Assembly: GCA_033763935.1 (NCBI GenBank)
Contig: JANRJO010000070.1
Location: 107,644 to 171,643, forward strand
DNA from: DALYJJ01 sp033763935
GTDB lineage: Bacteria; Acidobacteriota; Terriglobia; Bryobacterales; Bryobacteraceae
Reading direction: 5' to 3'
DNA: 64,000 bases
Position 1 is the stretch's first letter. Each line of letters starts with the position of its first letter. The position numbers and the translations under genes were made by a program. The notes beneath the pieces were generated by a model that saw nothing but the letters and a program-made list of their open reading frames with translations, made no database searches and was not told the DNA's origin. This document shows positions 33,374 to 43,048 of the stretch, piece by piece.

Positions 33374-35590
33374 ATGCGGCCCGGCAACTGGATCTGTGCG
33401 CTGGCGGCGGCCGCCGCCCTGCAGGCGGCGAGCACGACGACCTGGGAACTCAACAGCTACCAGGATTTTTTGCGTGGCCGGTTCACCGGTGTCTCCTTGA
33501 GCCGCGATGGCCGGCTGCTGCCGGCCCCGAAGCTCGAGACTGTGTTTTCGTCTGACCAGGCAGCCATCTGGTCCGTGGCCCGCACAGCCGACGGCGTTCT
33601 TTACCTGGGCACGGGGCACAAGGGGCGCGTGTATCGCGTCGACTCCTCCGGCAAAGCGCAGCTCTACTGGACGGCTGATGAGCCTGAGATCTTCGCGCTC
33701 GCCGTCGATCCTGCCGGAGTGCTCTACGCCGCCACCTCGCCGAACGGCAAGATCTATCGGATCGACCAGGGCAAGGCGACCGAGTATTTTGCTCCCGGCT
33801 CAACGTACATCTGGTCATTGACCGCCGGCCGGGATGGTGTGGTGTACGCGGGCCTCGGCGAGAGCGGGCGCGTTCTGCGCGTCACGGCGCCGGGTCGCGG
33901 CGAGATCTACTACGAAACCGGCCAGTCTCACGTGACATCCCTCGCGCTCGATGCGCAGGGCCGGCTGCTTGCCGGCACCGAGCCCAATGGCATTCTCTAC
34001 CGGATTACCGGAAAGGACCGCGCCTTCGTGCTGTATGACGCCAACCTGCCCGAGATCCGCGCGATTGTGCCGGCGGCGGATGGCTCCATCTACGCCGCGG
34101 CCTTGGGGGGCGGCGTATCGCGACAGGCGGCGTCGGTTCCCGGAGCGGCCGGAGCGGCCGGTTCCAACGCCGTCACCGCCACCAGCAGTTCCATCACCGT
34201 GACCGAGGCGCAGGCGGGGATCGACCTCAAGCAGAAGCCGGACGCCGCCCGGTCGCAGGCCGCCACGCCGCAAGTGACAAGTACCTTCGCGGCGAGCACC
34301 GAGTACCTTGGCGTCGAGAGGTCCGCCGTCTACCGCATCCACCCCGACAACACCGTGGAAACTCTCTGGTCGTCGAAGGAGGAGAACGCCTACGACCTGC
34401 TTGCGGGCGCGGGCGGCGTCACCTTCTCCACCGACAATCAGGGACGCATCTACCGTATGACCCCCGATCACAAAGTGACGCTGCTGCAGCAAACGAACGA
34501 GAGCGAGACCACGCGGCTTCTCGAGACGCCGGCCGGCCTCATCGCGGCCACCGGCAACATGGGGAAGCTGTTTCGCCTGACCACCGGCGGGGGGCAAGGC
34601 GGCAGCTATGAGTCGCCCGTGCATGATGCAGGCACGGTGGCTCGCTGGGGACGGATGAGCTGGCGCGGTGACAACGCGAAGGGCCTGCGGTTCCGAACCC
34701 GCACGGGCAATTCCGCGCGGCCGGACCGGACGTGGAGTGAATGGTCGCAGGCGATGAGCGATCCCTCCGGATCCGCCATTGCCAGTCCGAACGCCCGCTA
34801 CATCCAATGGGCCGTGGACTTCCCGACGGCGGCCGAACTGGACGCGGTCACCGTGGCCTACCTGCCGCAGAACACTCCGCCCGTGCTGCGCAGCATTACC
34901 GTGAGCACCCAGGCCAGCGCCGCGGCCGCCGTCAAGCCCGCCGCGCAGAGCACGTCCACCGCGCCCTACTCCATTACGGTCACCGATACGGGCGATGCCG
35001 GAGCCACCTCCGTCAGTGCGAATCCCACGCAGATCCTGTCTCGCAGCGGCAACCAGCAGATTTCCGTTGCCTGGCAGGGCGAGGACTCCGACGGAGACAA
35101 GCTGCTCTACTCGCTGTATTTTCGCGGCGAGGGCGAACAGAGCTGGAAGCTGCTCCGCGCCTGGATCACCGAAAACGCATACCTGCTGGACGGCGATGTG
35201 CTTGCCGACGGCCGCTATTTCTTCCGTGTGCTGGCGTCGGACCGGCCTAATAATCCGGTGGAATCCGCGCGCGAGGCGGAACTGGTGAGCGCTCCGGTGC
35301 TCATCGACAACACGCCGCCCATGCTTACCGCGGGGCAGGTTCAGCGGTCCGGTTCGCAGGTGGACTTCGTCCTCGACGCCTCCGACAAGGCGAGCGCCGT
35401 CCGGCGCGCCGAGTACTCGGTGAACGCGGGTCCCTGGACGCCGGTAGAAGCGGTCGACGGTGTCACGGATTCGCCCGACGAGCGGTTCCACGTGCGCATC
35501 ACGGGCCTGCCGCCGGGCGAGCACCTGATCGTGGCGCGCGTCTTCGACACTGCGGGCAACGCGGGTCTGGTGAAGGTGGTCGTTCGTTAG
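33374..35590 (+). CDS. Secreted beta-propeller-like protein with fibronectin-like C-terminus
   Basis: A 738-residue protein with a signal peptide (WICALAAAAALQAAS). Residues 60-270 and 300-415 contain repeats of the form VARTADGVLYLGTGHKGRVY and LAVDPAGVLYAATSPNGKIY, typical of propeller blades. A Ser/Ala-rich insert lies near 255-300. The C-terminal third has fibronectin-III-like strands and a closing Ig-like segment (FDTAGNAGLVKVVVR). No enzymatic motif is visible. Coupling to the S55 peptidase suggests joint function, for example as a substrate or sensor. Confidence 0.75.
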   Translation: MRPGNWICALAAAAALQAASTTTWELNSYQDFLRGRFTGVSLSRDGRLLPAPKLETVFSSDQAAIWSVARTADGVLYLGTGHKGRVYRVDSSGKAQLYWTADEPEIFALAVDPAGVLYAATSPNGKIYRIDQGKATEYFAPGSTYIWSLTAGRDGVVYAGLGESGRVLRVTAPGRGEIYYETGQSHVTSLALDAQGRLLAGTEPNGILYRITGKDRAFVLYDANLPEIRAIVPAADGSIYAAALGGGVSRQAASVPGAAGAAGSNAVTATSSSITVTEAQAGIDLKQKPDAARSQAATPQVTSTFAASTEYLGVERSAVYRIHPDNTVETLWSSKEENAYDLLAGAGGVTFSTDNQGRIYRMTPDHKVTLLQQTNESETTRLLETPAGLIAATGNMGKLFRLTTGGGQGGSYESPVHDAGTVARWGRMSWRGDNAKGLRFRTRTGNSARPDRTWSEWSQAMSDPSGSAIASPNARYIQWAVDFPTAAELDAVTVAYLPQNTPPVLRSITVSTQASAAAAVKPAAQSTSTAPYSITVTDTGDAGATSVSANPTQILSRSGNQQISVAWQGEDSDGDKLLYSLYFRGEGEQSWKLLRAWITENAYLLDGDVLADGRYFFRVLASDRPNNPVESAREAELVSAPVLIDNTPPMLTAGQVQRSGSQVDFVLDASDKASAVRRAEYSVNAGPWTPVEAVDGVTDSPDERFHVRITGLPPGEHLIVARVFDTAGNAGLVKVVVR

Positions 35591-35596
35591 CGATCG

Positions 35597-38500
35597 TTAG
35601 AAGGCCTGCCCGATACTGAAGAAGAACCGCCCGCCGACCTCACCCGCCCGGCGGTCCAGTTTGTGCCCGTAGTCCATGCGAAGCATGAAGTACGGCGTCC
35701 GCATCCGCAAGCCCAGCCCGGCGGTCTTGCGGATGTCGCCGAAGCTGAAGTCCGAGTAGCGCTCCCACACGTTGCCGACATCGACGAACGCTACACCGTC
35801 GAACCAGCGATAGAGCGGGAAGCGCAGCTCGTTGTTCAGAATCAGCACCGCCTCGCCTCCCAGCGGCTGGTCGCCGATCAGGGGACCGACGCGATCCTGC
35901 TCGAAGCCGCGGATGGTGGTGCCGCCGCCCGCGAAGAAGCGCTCGGCCGGAATCAGTTCCTGCCCGCCGAGACCGCTGGCGAGGCCCACCCGCGCCGCGC
36001 TTGCGTACACCCACCGGTTGCGCCGGATGCCGGAGAACGGCACCTCCTGCGGCTCGCGCAACGGCCGGTAGTAGTAAAACTGCGTGAAGGAGCGCGCGTA
36101 GCGGAGCTGCGATCCAAAGTAGCTCGGCGCGTATTCGAAGGCCTGCGAGAAGAAGGAGCCGGTGGTGGCGTTTAGGATGTCATCGCGAGTTTCGCGCGTC
36201 AGTGTGGCGCTGAAGGGCGCGATGCGCACATCAGAACGGAACGGGAACAGAGGGTCGGGCTCACGCTCGCGGGTCCTCGTATTCTCAAGGCGGTAGCCGA
36301 AGGTGAGGATGTAGTTTTCCCGGAAGCGGGTCTCTTCCTGTAGGCTGACGCCCACCCGGTCGATCCGGAGCTCGTCCCTCAGGTTCTGAGTTGCGTACAC
36401 GCTGGCTACCGTGCGCAGCGGGAACCGCCGCAGCAACGGCTGGCTGAAGAAGAAGCGCGCCTCCTTCTGCTGCGAATCGTAACGGGCACGCAGTCCGATA
36501 GTGCGCGCCGAGCCCAGTGAGTTGTAGTTGAAGACATCGGCAATCACTCCGGGGCCGCGCTCGGTGTCGTAGAGACCTCCGTAGCGCACCTGGAACGGCT
36601 GCACCTCGTGCACGCGGACGGTGACGTCCACGGCACGCTCGTTCTCCGCGATTTGCGGAGTCTCCTCCAGAGGGACATTCGACACGTCCACTTCCACCAG
36701 CCGGTACGCGCCGGTTTCGTAGAGATTGCGCCGTGAGCGGCTCAGTTTCTCCGTGGTCAGCACGTCGCCGCCGCGGAAGGTCACCTGCGTTCGGATGAGC
36801 CGCGCGCTGGTCTGCTCGTTGCCGGCAATCGTCAGGCGGCGTACCATTCGCCGGCGCCCCTCCTGAATGCGAAACGCCACGTCGACCAGCGGCTCCCTTT
36901 CGCGCGGGGCAACCGTGTAGCCGATCTCCACGTCGTTGTATCCCTGCTCCCAGTAGCGCTCCTGGATTTGCTGAAATGCCGACTCGCGCTCGCGCGGCGT
37001 GTACCACGCTCCATCCTCGAGCAGCAGGTCCTTTCTGAGTTCCGCTTCCGTCAACGCATGGTTGCCCGTGAAGCGAAGCGAGCCCACGCGGTAGCGCGGC
37101 CCTTCTGTGACATCGAAGACCACACGCCCGCTGCGGTCGTTGGCGTTGAGATCGTATTGCGGAGAGCCGATCTCAGCATCCAGATAGCCCTCCTCCCGGT
37201 AGTACCGTTTGAGCAGTTCGACCACCTCGGTGGGCTGCGTGTAGACCTGCGTGGTGAGGTCGGCCTTGTCGATTGCCTTGCGGAGGTCGCCCTGCTTGAT
37301 CCCCTTCGCGCCTTCGAAAACCCACTGCACCCTCCCGAAACGAACGCCCGGCTGAATTTCGAACAGCACCCGCTTGTCGCTGGCGCTTGGTGTGCTGACC
37401 GAGTAGGTGACCGACGGGCGGAGGAACTTCTCCCGAATCAGTTCGCTTTCCAGACGCGCGCGGGCTTCGTCCAGGCGCTGCGTATCGAAGACCCCTCGCT
37501 GCCAGATCTCGCGCACATCGTCCCGCGCGCCGCCCGGCACGTCCCAGCCCTCATAGACGAAGTCGAGCTTGGGCCCAGGCTGGATGTTCACTCGAAGGTC
37601 TACACGGTCGCCGCGCTGCTCGCGCCTGAGCCGCACGCGTGATTCAAGCAGGTTCTGCTTCGCGTAGAGTTTCTCGATCCGATCGAGCCCCTCGCGGATT
37701 TTGAAGAAGTTGTACTTGTCGTCCGGCTCCACCTTGAAGCGCTTCTGCAGCTCTCGATCGGTGAAGAGCCGGTTGCCCAGGAACTGCACCGTACCCACGC
37801 GCCGCTCTTCGCGTTTCCCTCCGAGCGGCTCGAACGGAGTGCCGCCGAATCGCACGTCGTGCCGGAACTCCATGCGATAGGTGTTGTCTTCCTGCTTAAT
37901 GCCGCGCGTGACGAAGCGGCGAGTGATGTCGTATTCGGCGATCCAGATGTTGTTGCCCGGGTCCGCCAGGTCCAAAGAGTAGATGAAGGAAAGCTGGCGG
38001 GTGATGTCCTGGCCCACGGTGAGGCGCGCCGTGGGGTTCTGCTCGGGAGCAATCAAACTGGGCTCCAGGCGTAGCTGCGTGACGCCCAGCGCCTGCTGGA
38101 ACTCCCGCGACAGCCGCCCGGTGAGGCTGCCGGCGAGGAGGGAGAGCAACTGCTCGCGCGCTACTGTCGTGCTCGCCGCGCGGGCATCGTCCAAACGCCG
38201 GCCCGTCACCAGCAGCGCCAGAATTTGCGGCTCGGTGAGCGTCGGGTCGTCCGCCGTCAGGTTCACCTGCGTCTCCCGGAGCGCGCCGCTGAGCTGCAGC
38301 GTGATGTCGTATCCGCCCGCCTGGGTGCGGGCGAGGAGATCGAACAGCGGCTCAATTCGCTGCTCGTTGATGAAGGAGACCACCGCGCGATCCACCAGGT
38401 AGCGGCGCTCGGCAAGGTAGATCTCGCCGCCTTCCTGAATCTCGATCCGCCCCGTGAAGCCCGGCCTGTAATAGGTCCCCACCAGCTGCACATTGGCGAT

Positions 38501-41500
38501 GATCTCCGCGCGAGCGAAGTTGTTGTCCACAACGATGGGCTCATCGGTGATCACGCGGACGTTGAAGCGCAGGTCTTCGAGGAACGGATTGCGTTCCTCT
38601 GTGAGATCCAGCTGCCCCCCGCCGCTCAGCCTGCGAAACACCTCCTCTTCCAGGGCGATGGTCTTGGTGTAGGAACCCTCCAGGATGTGCACTTCGCCGT
38701 CAATCACCATCGTCGGCCCCGCCGTGAGTATGCCCATATCGGCGTTGGCAACGGTGCGCAAGCCCTCGGGAAACTCGGCATAGACGTTTTCGGCTCGAAA
38801 GGCCAGCGTCGAGTCTTGAATCCCGCCGCGGCCGAGACGGAATCCGCCACGGCCCGTGAACGTTCCGCCGTTCAGTGCCGCGGTCATCCGATCGATGGAG
38901 ACGCGGTCGCCGTTCAGGGTCACCCGCGCGTGCAGGTCTTCCCACGCCAACCGCGGCTCGCGCATGCTCAACTGTGCGTCGTTGAACTCGACGAAGCCGG
39001 TCACTTGTGGCTTCTCGACGGAGCCCCCGGCGCGCACTTCCAGTTGCGCCGGCCCTCGCGCCGAAACCGCGTTGGTGAAAAAGAAGAGTACGCTCGCGTC
39101 ACTGGTTCCGCTCAGGCGGATGTCCATTGGCCGTCCGGGCGAGATCAGATCGGCTGTGCCGGCAATCGCCAGCTTCGTCTCGGGCCCCGTGACCTGGACT
39201 TCCGGGATCCTCAGCACACCCTTGTCCAGCACGGCGACGGTCGGGCTCTGCTGCGCCAGCGGGTAGTTTCGGAGCTGCAGGCTGAGTTCACTGAAGGTCG
39301 CTTTCGCCTGCAAAGCGTCCAGGGCCAGTTTCGGGGCTGAGCCTTCGACGCGAACGGACACCGTGCCCCCAAGATCGTTCGGCAACTGCTGGAACGCGAG
39401 CAACTGCAGGTTCGTCAGTTCGGCGGCAAAGGTCGCGGGCCCCTGACGCGCATTCACGATCTGTACGGGCAAATTCGCCGGCAGCAGGCCTAATGGGAAC
39501 ACTCCGGCCGCTTTCACCACCGCGGGCCCCCAGTCAGAGGAGAGGTTCTCCACGGTCGCCACGCCGTCGCCGACGGTGATGCGCGCGTTGAGGTTATAGA
39601 ACGGAGGAACGCCGCGCGCGGGCAGTTCCAAGCCGCCCCCGGAGAGCGTAATGGTGCCGCGCGGGTCGAGCGCGTTGAGGCTGCCGACCAGCAACAAATC
39701 CACCTGCGCCTGCCCGGAGGCGGCCACGGGCTCCGTCATCTCCATCAGCGGCGCGAGCGAGGCGAGAGCGATGCTGCCACGCAGTTCAAGCAGCCCAGGG
39801 CCCCCTGAAGGCTCGATCGGAAGCGCACCGGAGAGTTGCAGCCGGGTATCGCCGGTAACCAGCGTGATCGGCGCGGGCAGATAGAGATAGCGGTTCTGGT
39901 ACTCGATGCGCGCCGGCCCTTGCAGCCCAATCGGCACCTCCGCCCACTTCAAATTCAACGCGCTGAGCTCTCCGACAATCCTTGCATCGCGCCAATTGCG
40001 CACCTCGCCGTCGAACTCCACGCGGCCCGATGCCGTCCCCTGCAGCTGCCGCGGCAGTTCAAACGGCAGCTTGCCGAAGTCAGTGTTGTTCATGGTCACG
40101 GTGATGCGTTGCCGCGGGCCGCCGGCCAGGGTACCGGTGGCCGAGAAACCGTAAGCCGGCAGCGCCGCCTCGAACCGCGCCGCTCCGCCAGTGACGTCAA
40201 GGGTCGCGGTCAACCGCCCGCCGGGTTTGCCGTTCAACACAAGCTCGTCCACGGTCAGTTGCGCGAGCAGGTCCGGTTTCTCGGTTTGACCCTGCCCCCT
40301 CGCGGTGAAGTTGACGACGCCGCGCACCTTGCCCACCTGCGGCAGTTCCGTGTCTTGCAGGCGCACGCCTTTTCCCTCGGCCGTCAACGTGTACGTCTTC
40401 GTGCCCCAGGAGTACGAGCCCGTCGCCGTGACGGTTCCACCACCGGGCTGCTCCGTTCGCAGACGGTCCAGCGTGAATGTTTTCTTGTCGACGCGCCCTT
40501 CCGCCGTGAACGCGCCGAGGTTCTCGCCGTAGATGCGCAGCCCGGAGCCGGAGGCGGCGACGCTGCCGACAGGGTCATCGACGGTGCCGCCAAAGACCGC
40601 CTGCGCGTTGAACGAACCCTCAATGCGGTACTGATCCATGCCCAGCCCGGCAAGGACCGCGGCGAGGCTACCCTGTTCGACGCGCGCGCGCAACTCCAGA
40701 GGGCGCGTCGGTCCTCCCGTGCCAATGCGACCGGTCGCAGTGATGACCTGGTCCCTCCAGCGGGCAGCGAAGTTCTCGAGAGCGAGCACATCGCCCGCAT
40801 AGTTCACCTCCGCATTCACCGCGACGTCGCGAAGCTCAGCGACAGTCATTCCGGTTGAGGCGACGCTCGCCTTCACTGCCGGGCGTTTGACTGTGCCGCC
40901 CAACTCCGCCTTGGCAGTTACGGGGCCGGCGATGCGGATGTCGACCAGGGGTTCGCGGCGGCCCAGAAAACGCTCCAGAGCGGCGAGCGTTGGCGCGACG
41001 TCAGCCGTGTTGACCGTGAGGCTCCCGCTCAGCCCTTCGAAGTTGTCGAGCCGAACCGAGCCCTCGGCGGTACCGCCGAGAACCTGCACGGAACGCAGCT
41101 CCGCCACCACGTCTCTGCCGCGTACCGTTGCAGCCACTGACCCGCTGACCGGCAGCACGTCCTCGGCGGGCGCGCGGCGGGTGGCAGTGAGCTGGAAGCG
41201 GCCTTCCGCACGGATGCGATCGATGTCGGTTCCCGGCCATCGCACCGTGAAGGGCCCTCGCGCCCGTGATGCCACCAGCACCGGACTCTTGAACGAACGC
41301 AGTAACCGCTCGACATCGACGTTGCTCGCCGTCCCGCGAAGCGACGTCTCGCCGCCCTGCGCATTCAGCGCGAGCACTCCCTCGCCGGTCGCCGCTCCGA
41401 TAGGCCCGCGCGCCGAGAAACTCCGCAGCGTGACGCGGTCCTGGGCCACGCGGTACACCACATCGGCGTCCAGGTCGAGCGCTGTGAACTCGCGGAAATC

Positions 41501-42370
41501 AACGCCCCGCCCCTCGGCGTCCGCCTCAATCGTGAGATCGCCGAACGGCCCTCGGATGACGCCTCGCGCCGCCGCTTTGCCGGCAAGCTTCTGCTCGACG
41601 CCCAACAGCCTCAGGAGCGGAGCGAGGTCCGTCTGAGCGTTGTAGCGCAGATCGGTCTGCGCCGGCTGACCTTCGGGAAGGCGGAGTGTCCCGTTCACCG
41701 CCGCCACCGTGTGCGGCACGGAGAACTTCAGGGCCCGCACCTCCAGGAGGCCTTCGCGGTGCAGCAACTCCGCGTTGATCTGTTGGAGCCGGTCCCGCCG
41801 GCCTTCGTAGACCAGCGTTCCTTCCGCGGACGACTCGAATTTGACCTCGTGCCGCAGGGGCAGCGTACGTCCCGTGACTCCCAATCTCCACCGCGGCAGT
41901 TCCAGCCGCAGGCGGCGCACACGGTCCTCGAAGATCAACGACCCTGCATCGATGTTCGCGGCACGAACCAGCAGCTCGAGCGGTTTCTCCCGAGGCTTGC
42001 TCTCCGGAACGTTCGGAATGTTGTCCCGGCCGCGATCGAGAACCAGGTGCACGCGCGGGTTCTGAGCGCGGACGCTCTCGAAGGTGTAGACGCCGCGCAC
42101 CAGGTCGCTGAAGGCAACGTTGACGTACGCCCGGTCCATCGACACCAGCGGCGGCAGATCGGGTTCCGCAAGCGACGTCACGCGGACGTTGTGCAGCGTC
42201 ACCGTGAAGAAGAACAGATTCCAGTCGACGCCCGTTGCTTCGATGCCGATACCGCGTTTGCGAGCCTCTTCCTGTATCCGGGTAAGGAAGTAGCGCTCAA
42301 TCGGCTCTCGCGGTTGCGCGAACAGCGCCGGCGCCAGCAGGAGTGTGAGAATCGGGAGTGCGGCGCGCAA
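35597..42370 (-). CDS. TamB-like/Omp85 fusion: single-chain translocation and assembly module
   Basis: About 2,257 residues. After a hydrophobic leader that looks cleavable (ending PALFAQ), residues about 30-1190 are AsmA/TamB-type repetitive beta structure. Residues about 1195-1510 match the conserved TamB C-terminal domain (LEGSYTKTIALEEEVFRRLS; ILALLVTGRRLDD; LTVGQDITRQLSFIYSLDL). Five POTRA-like units follow from about 1525 (VGTVQFLGNRLFTDREL; VGSLRFTGNHALTEAEL; RRLTIAGNEQTSARL). An Omp85 barrel from about 1927 carries the loop-6 motif TIRGFEQD and ends in the beta-signal GGRFFFSIGQAF. In known systems TamB and TamA/BamA are separate proteins. The TTG at 42370 has GGAGG 4 nt upstream; upstream in-frame starts would lie inside the TPR gene. 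Confidence 0.9.
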   Translation of the reverse strand: MRAALPILTLLLAPALFAQPREPIERYFLTRIQEEARKRGIGIEATGVDWNLFFFTVTLHNVRVTSLAEPDLPPLVSMDRAYVNVAFSDLVRGVYTFESVRAQNPRVHLVLDRGRDNIPNVPESKPREKPLELLVRAANIDAGSLIFEDRVRRLRLELPRWRLGVTGRTLPLRHEVKFESSAEGTLVYEGRRDRLQQINAELLHREGLLEVRALKFSVPHTVAAVNGTLRLPEGQPAQTDLRYNAQTDLAPLLRLLGVEQKLAGKAAARGVIRGPFGDLTIEADAEGRGVDFREFTALDLDADVVYRVAQDRVTLRSFSARGPIGAATGEGVLALNAQGGETSLRGTASNVDVERLLRSFKSPVLVASRARGPFTVRWPGTDIDRIRAEGRFQLTATRRAPAEDVLPVSGSVAATVRGRDVVAELRSVQVLGGTAEGSVRLDNFEGLSGSLTVNTADVAPTLAALERFLGRREPLVDIRIAGPVTAKAELGGTVKRPAVKASVASTGMTVAELRDVAVNAEVNYAGDVLALENFAARWRDQVITATGRIGTGGPTRPLELRARVEQGSLAAVLAGLGMDQYRIEGSFNAQAVFGGTVDDPVGSVAASGSGLRIYGENLGAFTAEGRVDKKTFTLDRLRTEQPGGGTVTATGSYSWGTKTYTLTAEGKGVRLQDTELPQVGKVRGVVNFTARGQGQTEKPDLLAQLTVDELVLNGKPGGRLTATLDVTGGAARFEAALPAYGFSATGTLAGGPRQRITVTMNNTDFGKLPFELPRQLQGTASGRVEFDGEVRNWRDARIVGELSALNLKWAEVPIGLQGPARIEYQNRYLYLPAPITLVTGDTRLQLSGALPIEPSGGPGLLELRGSIALASLAPLMEMTEPVAASGQAQVDLLLVGSLNALDPRGTITLSGGGLELPARGVPPFYNLNARITVGDGVATVENLSSDWGPAVVKAAGVFPLGLLPANLPVQIVNARQGPATFAAELTNLQLLAFQQLPNDLGGTVSVRVEGSAPKLALDALQAKATFSELSLQLRNYPLAQQSPTVAVLDKGVLRIPEVQVTGPETKLAIAGTADLISPGRPMDIRLSGTSDASVLFFFTNAVSARGPAQLEVRAGGSVEKPQVTGFVEFNDAQLSMREPRLAWEDLHARVTLNGDRVSIDRMTAALNGGTFTGRGGFRLGRGGIQDSTLAFRAENVYAEFPEGLRTVANADMGILTAGPTMVIDGEVHILEGSYTKTIALEEEVFRRLSGGGQLDLTEERNPFLEDLRFNVRVITDEPIVVDNNFARAEIIANVQLVGTYYRPGFTGRIEIQEGGEIYLAERRYLVDRAVVSFINEQRIEPLFDLLARTQAGGYDITLQLSGALRETQVNLTADDPTLTEPQILALLVTGRRLDDARAASTTVAREQLLSLLAGSLTGRLSREFQQALGVTQLRLEPSLIAPEQNPTARLTVGQDITRQLSFIYSLDLADPGNNIWIAEYDITRRFVTRGIKQEDNTYRMEFRHDVRFGGTPFEPLGGKREERRVGTVQFLGNRLFTDRELQKRFKVEPDDKYNFFKIREGLDRIEKLYAKQNLLESRVRLRREQRGDRVDLRVNIQPGPKLDFVYEGWDVPGGARDDVREIWQRGVFDTQRLDEARARLESELIREKFLRPSVTYSVSTPSASDKRVLFEIQPGVRFGRVQWVFEGAKGIKQGDLRKAIDKADLTTQVYTQPTEVVELLKRYYREEGYLDAEIGSPQYDLNANDRSGRVVFDVTEGPRYRVGSLRFTGNHALTEAELRKDLLLEDGAWYTPRERESAFQQIQERYWEQGYNDVEIGYTVAPREREPLVDVAFRIQEGRRRMVRRLTIAGNEQTSARLIRTQVTFRGGDVLTTEKLSRSRRNLYETGAYRLVEVDVSNVPLEETPQIAENERAVDVTVRVHEVQPFQVRYGGLYDTERGPGVIADVFNYNSLGSARTIGLRARYDSQQKEARFFFSQPLLRRFPLRTVASVYATQNLRDELRIDRVGVSLQEETRFRENYILTFGYRLENTRTREREPDPLFPFRSDVRIAPFSATLTRETRDDILNATTGSFFSQAFEYAPSYFGSQLRYARSFTQFYYYRPLREPQEVPFSGIRRNRWVYASAARVGLASGLGGQELIPAERFFAGGGTTIRGFEQDRVGPLIGDQPLGGEAVLILNNELRFPLYRWFDGVAFVDVGNVWERYSDFSFGDIRKTAGLGLRMRTPYFMLRMDYGHKLDRRAGEVGGRFFFSIGQAF

Positions 42371-42386
42371 CAGGCCTCCGCGGCGG

Positions 42387-42989
42387 CTATCTAACGCCTT
42401 GCACCAGCGTACGAACCCGTTTCGCTTCGGGCGCGTCCGGCCGCAACCGCAGGAAGCGATCAAAGTGCTTCAACGCCATGTCCTTGCGGCCAGCGCCGTT
42501 ATACGCCATAGCCAGGTAGTAGTGACCGTAGGCGTCCTCCGGCTCGCGCTCTGAGAACTTCGCGAGATCGTCGACCGCATTCGAGTACTCCTGCTTCGCT
42601 AGATGCAGGCGGCCTCTCTCGTAGAGAATCCCCGCGTACGTCGCGTCGCGCGATTCAGCTGCCCTGATCTGCTCTTCGGCCTGTTCGAACTTTCGCTGCT
42701 CCAGCAGTGCGCGGGCAAGCGCCACCTTGGTCTCCGCCGTCGAGGAAAGCGAGTCAGCCTGCGACAGAGCGCCCTCCGCCTCCGCCGGCTTCTTCAGCTC
42801 GAGCAGCGTCAGGCCCAGGTAATAGTGGCCGCGGGCGTTCTCCGGTTCGGCTTTCACAGTCGCCCGGAGCTCCTTCTCCGCGTCTGTGTACTTCCGTTCC
42901 CCGTACAGCTGAACACCGCGTGCCAGCTCTTGCGGGAAGGCGACGGCGGCGGCCAGAATCGTTCCCAGCGAAATAACACAGAGTCGCAT
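42387..42989 (-). CDS. Secreted TPR-repeat protein
   Basis: A 200-residue protein with a signal peptide (LGTILAAAVAFPQ) and about five tetratricopeptide repeats: ARGVQLYGERKYTDAEKELR, GHYYLGLTLLELKKPAEAEG, VALARALLEQRKFEQAEEQI and GHYYLAMAYNGAGRKDMALK. It lies just upstream of the TamB/Omp85 fusion, with 16 nt between its stop and the fusion start. TPR lipoproteins such as BamD partner BamA, but no lipobox is present here. A periplasmic accessory role to the fusion protein is an inference. Confidence 0.85.
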   Translation of the reverse strand: MRLCVISLGTILAAAVAFPQELARGVQLYGERKYTDAEKELRATVKAEPENARGHYYLGLTLLELKKPAEAEGALSQADSLSSTAETKVALARALLEQRKFEQAEEQIRAAESRDATYAGILYERGRLHLAKQEYSNAVDDLAKFSEREPEDAYGHYYLAMAYNGAGRKDMALKHFDRFLRLRPDAPEAKRVRTLVQGVR

Positions 42990-43048
42990 CTTAACCTCAT
43001 AGAGGTGGACACGTTGACGGCTGTTTACGTTTCGCGAATGTAGCCGTC

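Noticed and set aside
33815..35524. A 569-codon open frame opposite the propeller protein
   Set aside because: Composition is Gly/Arg/Val-rich without any motif; the opposite strand carries a clear secreted protein.
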